NCBI RefSeq assembly: GCF_019424165.1
Contig: NZ_JAHZAA010000019.1
Location: 12,331 to 22,762 of the forward strand
Direction: 5' to 3'
Length of the DNA: 10,432 bases
Source: Desulfovibrio sp.
Lineage (GTDB): Bacteria > Desulfobacterota > Desulfovibrionia > Desulfovibrionales > Desulfovibrionaceae
Part shown: piece after piece, positions 6,820-10,432 of the stretch
Layout: each line of letters begins with the position of its first letter
Position numbering within the stretch: the first letter of the stretch is position 1
The notes under the pieces: generated by a model
Database searches by the model: none
Seen by the model: the letters and a program-made list of their open reading frames with translations, nothing else
Told to the model about the DNA's origin: nothing
Position numbers and translations under genes: made by a program

Positions 6820-7932
6820 CTACCGGCCGAGGCAGGCCCGGACAGCGGCAAGCAGCTTGTCAATGGCTTCGGGCCGCGCGCCTTCGCCCATAACGCCCAC
6901 GCGGATGACCTTGCCGGCAAGTGCCCCAAGGCCGCCCGCCACTTCAATCTTGTGCTTTTCGCGCAGGCAGGCGCGCAGGGCGTTGGCGTCCACGCCGGCG
7001 GGCGGAATGAAGAGGTTCACCTGAGGGGCCGCGCCTTCCTTGACATACAGGCTGAAGCCCAGCTCCGCCAGGCCGTCGGCCAGGCGATGGTGCATGGCCT
7101 TGTGCCGCGCAAAGGCCGCATCCAGGCCTTCCGTCAACAGGTTGTCCAGCGCCTGGTGCAGGCCGTAATACATGTTGATGGGCGCGGTATGGTGGTATAC
7201 GCGGGGGGAGCCTTCCCAGTATTTGCGGATAAGTGAAACATCGAGGTACCAGTTGGGTACTTTGTGTTTGCGCTTGGCCATGGCGTCCAGGGCGGCCTCG
7301 GAAAAAGAGGCGGGAGCAAGGCCGGGAGGCACGGAAAGGCATTTTTGCGAGCCGCTGTAAAAAGCGTCCACTCCCCAGTTGTCCACCTGCATGTCCACGC
7401 CGCCGAGGCCGGCCACGCTGTCTACCATATAAAGGGTGTCGCCGCCCTTGACCAGCTCACCGATCTCGGCAATGGGGTTGTTGACGCCCGTTGATGTTTC
7501 GGCATGCACCACCGCCAGGATCTTGTAGTGCTTTTTGGCCAGCTGTTTTTTAACATCCTCAACGTTTACGGGCGTGCCCCAGGGGCTTTCCACCACGTCC
7601 ACATCTGCTCCCAGGCGCGAAGCCACCTCTACCATGCGCGAACTGAACACACCGTTGTTGACAACAAGCACGGCGTCGCCCGGTTCCACCAGGTTCACAA
7701 AGCATGCTTCCATACCCGCAGAGCCGGTACCCGACAGGGGAAAGGTTACCACGTTGCCGGTTTTGCACACGGCCCGCAGTTGGTCCTGAATGGCATCCAT
7801 AACCTTGATGCAGTCGGGGTCAAGATGCCCCAGGGTAGGCAGGCTCATGGCCTGAAGAACGTTGGGGGCAACGGGGCTGGGGCCGGGGGCCATCAGCAGA
7901 ACATGGTCAAGTGATCCCAAAACTGTACTCAT
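6820..7932 (-). CDS. Class V PLP aminotransferase, alanine-glyoxylate / serine-pyruvate type
   Basis: A 370-aa cytoplasmic fold-type I aminotransferase, close to the usual 380-390 aa of the family. It shows the AGT-like N-terminus LLMAPGPSPVAPNVL and GHLDP (35-39), the cofactor-phosphate loop SGTGSAGMEA (67-76), HAETSTG (143-149), Asp171 in MVDSVAGLGG that should pair with the pyridine nitrogen, the Schiff-base Lys197 in SGSQKCLSVPPG, and Arg344 in KVIRVGVMGE as the likely substrate-carboxylate ligand. The family moves amino groups between alanine, serine or similar donors and glyoxylate or pyruvate; the exact pair cannot be read from sequence, and ureidoglycine-glyoxylate or phosphonate aminotransferases are related alternatives. 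The start at 7932 is supported by AGGAG at 7939-7943, 6 nt before the ATG. A promoter at 8045-8073 and a strong terminator suggest a single-gene transcript, divergent from an aromatic amino acid permease. Confidence 0.93.
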   Translation of the reverse strand: MSTVLGSLDHVLLMAPGPSPVAPNVLQAMSLPTLGHLDPDCIKVMDAIQDQLRAVCKTGNVVTFPLSGTGSAGMEACFVNLVEPGDAVLVVNNGVFSSRMVEVASRLGADVDVVESPWGTPVNVEDVKKQLAKKHYKILAVVHAETSTGVNNPIAEIGELVKGGDTLYMVDSVAGLGGVDMQVDNWGVDAFYSGSQKCLSVPPGLAPASFSEAALDAMAKRKHKVPNWYLDVSLIRKYWEGSPRVYHHTAPINMYYGLHQALDNLLTEGLDAAFARHKAMHHRLADGLAELGFSLYVKEGAAPQVNLFIPPAGVDANALRACLREKHKIEVAGGLGALAGKVIRVGVMGEGARPEAIDKLLAAVRACLGR

Positions 7933-7980
7933 GGCAGTCTCCTGTGGTTAACGGCTATGCCCGTCAGGGCTGGGTAGTGC

Positions 7981-8020
7981 GACGTCCGTACAGACGGGCG
8001 TCCGCTGCGCGGTACGCAGC
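7981..8020 (-). promoter_or_regulatory. Two tandem hairpins in the aminotransferase leader
   Basis: Hairpin one pairs gacgtccgt (7981-7989) with acgggcgtc (7994-8002), one mismatch, 4-nt loop. Hairpin two pairs gctgcg (8004-8009) with cgcagc (8015-8020). Both fall within the roughly 105-nt leader expected from the promoter at 8045-8073. On the plus strand hairpin two is followed by a T-rich run (8021-8037), so it could also stop antisense or divergent transcription. I do not recognise a known riboswitch class. Confidence 0.4.
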
Positions 8021-8044
8021 TTAAATTTTTTATTTTTCAAAAAA

Positions 8045-8073
8045 ATTTTACGATACCATGCGGCATCTGTCCA
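8045..8073 (-). promoter_or_regulatory. Sigma70-type promoter of the aminotransferase gene
   Basis: On the minus strand TGGACA (8073-8068; 5 of 6 to TTGACA) and TAAAAT (8050-8045; 5 of 6 to TATAAT) are separated by exactly 17 bp. Transcription would start near 8038, giving a leader of about 105 nt before the ATG at 7932. Confidence 0.6.
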
Positions 8074-8232
8074 GCGGGCGAACGGACTTTTCCCACGCCG
8101 CGACAAAAAACTGTGCGCTGGTCCGCATGCCGTAAAGGCTGGCGGCGGAACAGTGCGCCATGTTCCGGCGTCTTTTCAAAGTTTCATAATCCTGATATGC
8201 CTTGCCGAATCATTTTAACACACGAGCCGGCT

Positions 8233-9612
8233 ATGAAAAAAGAAACACCAGAGCTTCACCGTGCCTTGAAGAACAGGCACATTCAGTTGATCGCCCTTGG
8301 CGGGGCCATTGGCACGGGCCTTTTTCTCGGATCTGCGGGAACCATCCAGATGGCCGGGCCGGCGGTTATACTGAGTTACGCCATTGGTGGTTTTATCGCC
8401 TTTCTCATTATGCGCCAGCTTGGCGAGATGATGGCGCAGGAGCCTGTGGCCGGCTCTTTCAGCAACCTTGCCTACAAATACTGGGGCGAGTTCCCTGGTC
8501 TTCTTTCCGGCTGGAACTACTGGATTCTTTATGTTCTGGTGGGCATGTCGGAACTGACGGCCGTGGCTGTTTATGTGCAGTACTGGTTTCCCGGCATTGA
8601 GCCGTGGCAGACCACGGCTTTTTTCTTTATTCTCATCAATGTGGTCAATCTGGCGCAAGTGGGTGTTTTCGGCGAAATGGAGTTCTGGTTTGCCTCCATC
8701 AAGGTGGCGGCCATTGTGGCCATGATCGCGCTGGGGACATTTCTGCTCGCCACCGGGGGCGCCGGACCCGATGCCAAAGTAAGCAACCTTTGGGAATATG
8801 GCGGCTTTTTTGCCAGAGGCTGGGGCGGCGTGTTTACCTCGCTGGCGGTGGTGAGCTTTTCCTTTGGCGGGCTTGAGCTTGTGGGCATCGCCGCGGCGGA
8901 AACTTCTGATCCGCAAAAAACCATTCCCAAGGCCGTCAACCAGCTCATCTATCGTATTCTGATCTTCTACATCGGCGCGCTTACCGTGCTTCTGGCACTG
9001 CACCCCTGGAACCAGCTTGGCGCTTCCGTTGACAAAAGCCAGTGGGCCGAGGCCATGGTAGCCAGCCCCTTTGTGCAGATTTTTGACCTCATAGGCATTC
9101 CTTCGGCCGCACATGTGCTCAACTTCGTGGTGCTGACTGCGGCCCTTTCCGTGTATAACAGCTGTGTCTACTGTAACAGCCGCATGCTTTACGGCCTGGC
9201 GCTTCAGGGCAATGCGCCCAAGGCTTTGGCCGCTGTGAGCGCCAGGGGTGTGCCGGTTTACGCGCTGATGATTTCTTCCGGCGCAACCCTGTTGTGCGTG
9301 TTGCTGAACTTCGTTATGCCCGCCAAGGCCCTTGGTGTGCTTATGGCCCTGGTGGTGACGGCTCTTGTGATCAACTGGGCCATGATAAGCCTGACCCACC
9401 TGCGGTTCAGGGCCGCCAAGATAAAGGCCGGGGAAAAGATAGTTTTCAAGGCGTTCTGGCACCCCTGGTCCAACTATCTCTGTCTTGTCTTTATGGTGGT
9501 AGTGTTTGTGGTGCTGGTGCAGATAGACATGGCCGTTTCCGTCTATGTGGCTCCCATCTGGCTGTTCTTCGTGTGGCTGGGCTACAAGATGAAGAAGCAC
9601 TATACGCAGTAG
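8233..9612 (+). CDS. aroP: Aromatic amino acid permease, AroP/PheP type (APC superfamily)
   Basis: A 459-aa inner-membrane transporter with about 12 helices, the same length as the E. coli AroP/PheP proteins. Hallmarks are LHRALKNRHIQLIALGGAI leading into GTGLFLG (residues 8-33), AFLIMRQLGEMMAQEPVAGSF, AYKYWGEFPGLLSGWNYW, SFSFGGLELVGIAAAE (208-223), SVYNSCVYCNSRML and LVINWAMISL; the later motifs resemble AroP more than PheP. The family imports phenylalanine, tyrosine or tryptophan with protons. The start is placed at 8233 because homology begins there and family proteins have short N-termini; the frame also has upstream ATGs at 8113 and 8197, but they would add a Cys- and Arg-rich tail unlike the family. 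The ribosome binding site at 8233 is weak. A loop near GASVDKSQWAEAM is about ten residues longer than I recall for AroP. CATAAT at 8185-8190 could be a -10 box, but no matching -35 box is seen. The gene is divergent from the aminotransferase. Confidence 0.92.
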   Translation: MKKETPELHRALKNRHIQLIALGGAIGTGLFLGSAGTIQMAGPAVILSYAIGGFIAFLIMRQLGEMMAQEPVAGSFSNLAYKYWGEFPGLLSGWNYWILYVLVGMSELTAVAVYVQYWFPGIEPWQTTAFFFILINVVNLAQVGVFGEMEFWFASIKVAAIVAMIALGTFLLATGGAGPDAKVSNLWEYGGFFARGWGGVFTSLAVVSFSFGGLELVGIAAAETSDPQKTIPKAVNQLIYRILIFYIGALTVLLALHPWNQLGASVDKSQWAEAMVASPFVQIFDLIGIPSAAHVLNFVVLTAALSVYNSCVYCNSRMLYGLALQGNAPKALAAVSARGVPVYALMISSGATLLCVLLNFVMPAKALGVLMALVVTALVINWAMISLTHLRFRAAKIKAGEKIVFKAFWHPWSNYLCLVFMVVVFVVLVQIDMAVSVYVAPIWLFFVWLGYKMKKHYTQ

Positions 9613-9698
9613 CGCCGCTTCGGCTTCGCGGGGCCTGCGTGACCCTGGCTGAGAGGCGCCCTCGCTGACAGTCTTTATTTCAAGCTGCCTGTTTTCAG

Positions 9699-9734
9699 GA
9701 AAGGTCCCTTTATATTGAAGGGGCCTTTCTTTTT
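9699..9734 (+). terminator. Intrinsic terminator after the permease gene
   Basis: A 12-bp stem with one G-T wobble pairs gaaaggtccctt (9699-9710) with aaggggcctttc (9718-9729) around a 7-nt loop, followed by five T (9730-9734). It lies 86 nt after the permease stop and separates it from the next gene. Confidence 0.88.
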
Positions 9735-9796
9735 GCCGCCTGGCCCGATCAGCCGGATAAGAATATGGTGCTCCGGCTGGGGGTATTGCCGGCTGG

Positions 9797-9825
9797 TTCA
9801 CTTTTGCAGTGGCGCGGGCTATCAT
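9797..9825 (+). promoter_or_regulatory. Candidate sigma70-type promoter of the DMT transporter gene
   Basis: TTCACT (9797-9802; 4 of 6) and TATCAT (9820-9825; 5 of 6) are 17 bp apart. The site lies just after the permease terminator and about 70 nt before the ATG at 9901, the right place for an independent promoter. Confidence 0.45.
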
Positions 9826-9832
9826 GGGCTGT

Positions 9833-9873
9833 CTGCCGCATTTTCCGGCAGCACGTTTGCGGGCACTGCCCGC
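9833..9873 (+). repeat. Two small hairpins in the DMT transporter leader
   Basis: ctgccg (9833-9838) pairs with cggcag (9846-9851), and gcgggc (9859-9864) pairs with gcccgc (9868-9873). Both are perfect 6-bp stems between the candidate promoter and the ribosome binding site. Short GC-rich stems like these may occur by chance. Confidence 0.3.
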
Positions 9874-9900
9874 CCAGAAAGGAAAGAAAGGTTCACACCA

Positions 9901-10432
9901 ATGCAGGACAAAAGTATTTTTCAGCTCAGCCGGGGCGAATGGGCGCTGGTTGGCATAACCATAATATGGGGCACGACCTTCCTGATCATCCGCAACGCCC
10001 TGGACGTGACCGGGCCGCTATTTTTTGTGGGCCTGCGTTTTGGTTCGGCGGCTGTGGCGCTGACGCTTGTTTCTTTGCCTGTCCTGCGCGGCCTGACCCT
10101 GCACGAGCTTTTTGCGGGGTCGATCATAGGGCTTTCGCTGCTGGGGGGCTACGCCCTGCAAACCTTCGGCCTGCAAACCATTACTGCCAGCAAGTCGGCA
10201 TTTATAACGGCTTTTTATGTGCCTACAGTGCCTTTGCTGCAATGGCTCTTCATGCGGCGCGCACCCAGCAGGATGGGCTGGCTCGGCATCGGCTGCGCGC
10301 TGCTGGGCCTGATCATGCTGGCCGGGCCGGATGGCGTTTCGCCGGGCTTCAGCACCGGGGAACTTCTTACCCTGCTGGGGGCTGTAGCCTGCGCTTTGGA
10401 GATTTTGTTCATCAGCTACTTTGCCGGTACGG
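9901..10432 (+). CDS. EamA/DMT-superfamily transporter (3' end beyond the window)
   Basis: The frame runs from ATG 9901 to the right edge without a stop, giving the first 177 residues of a protein that is usually about 280-310 aa with ten helices. Six helices are visible at about residues 13-33, 40-60, 71-91, 100-118, 124-142 and 154-176. The first EamA repeat is marked by WGTTFLIIRNAL, GLRFGSAAVAL and YALQTFGLQTITASKSAF followed by ITAFYVPTVPLLQW, a very typical drug/metabolite transporter stretch; the second repeat has just begun at the edge. Such proteins export amino acids or other metabolites across the inner membrane, and the substrate cannot be predicted. AAAGG at 9887-9891, nine bases before the ATG, is the likely ribosome binding site. 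It probably has its own promoter, as a terminator separates it from the permease gene. Confidence 0.9.
   Translation, partial: MQDKSIFQLSRGEWALVGITIIWGTTFLIIRNALDVTGPLFFVGLRFGSAAVALTLVSLPVLRGLTLHELFAGSIIGLSLLGGYALQTFGLQTITASKSAFITAFYVPTVPLLQWLFMRRAPSRMGWLGIGCALLGLIMLAGPDGVSPGFSTGELLTLLGAVACALEILFISYFAGT

Noticed and set aside
7981..8037. Plus-strand intrinsic terminator formed by hairpin plus T run
   Set aside because: No plus-strand gene precedes it; it lies in the aminotransferase leader, so a leader structure is the simpler reading, although an antisense stop is not excluded.
8113..8232. Upstream start codons of the permease adding up to 40 residues
   Set aside because: The extra N-terminus is Arg/Cys-rich and unlike AroP/PheP proteins; similarity begins just after ATG 8233, and that start gives the family's normal length.
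9795..9812. Sigma54 -24/-12 promoter before the DMT transporter gene
   Set aside because: The GG and GC elements are separated by nine rather than ten bases and the -24 box is poor; the sigma70-type match is better.
8215..9825. Long 536-aa minus-strand open frame
   Set aside because: It lies opposite the clear AroP-like gene, has His-, Gly- and Arg-rich low-quality protein sequence and no recognisable domain; it is a shadow of GC-rich coding DNA.
1..10432. CRISPR array, tRNA, rRNA, transposase or phage genes
   Set aside because: No regularly spaced repeats, no cloverleaf candidate and no mobile-element protein were seen on either strand.

Overview
The window looks like chromosomal DNA of a Gram-negative, GC-rich bacterium. 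The gene style (a membrane PAS/HD-GYP-like sensor, a large periplasmic-sensing GGDEF-EAL protein, a class V aminotransferase, APC and DMT transporters) would fit a Desulfovibrio-type deltaproteobacterium (Desulfovibrionota). That assignment is inferred from protein style only; no rRNA or other marker is present.

Layout. (1) 1-2534, plus strand: the 3' part of a membrane sensor with a PAS domain and a degenerate HD-GYP domain, followed 11 nt later by a glycosyltransferase, probably co-transcribed. (2) 2535-5564, minus strand: a 960-aa inner-membrane signalling protein with two periplasmic solute-binding domains, one membrane helix, a GGDEF domain with a ruined signature, and an EAL domain with its visible catalytic residues intact; an intrinsic terminator follows it. 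(3) 5565-6453: an 889-nt stretch without a confident gene. From about 5840 it is very AT-rich (about 26% G+C by hand count over 5881-6420) and holds several perfect palindromes and a possible 42-codon small ORF. (4) 6454-6768, plus: a small XRE/Cro-type regulator. (5) 6820-7932, minus: an alanine-glyoxylate-type PLP aminotransferase, convergent with the XRE gene, with a strong intrinsic terminator, a good sigma70-type promoter and a leader with two hairpins. (6) 8233-9612, plus: an AroP/PheP-type aromatic amino acid permease, divergent from the aminotransferase and followed by a terminator. (7) 9901 to the right edge, plus: the N-terminal part of an EamA/DMT transporter with its own candidate promoter.

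How the genes fit together. Two proteins belong to the cyclic-di-GMP domain world. One (HD-GYP-like) seems to have lost most metal ligands. The other should hydrolyse c-di-GMP through its EAL domain in response to periplasmic ligands, with the dead GGDEF perhaps acting as a regulatory module. A glycosyltransferase beside the first fits control of a surface polysaccharide or glycan, but this is inference. The aminotransferase and permease share a divergent control region and could both serve amino acid uptake and use. I see no complete novel system such as a defence island, CRISPR array or mobile element. The most unusual items are the two degenerate signalling domains and the AT-rich island next to the XRE gene.
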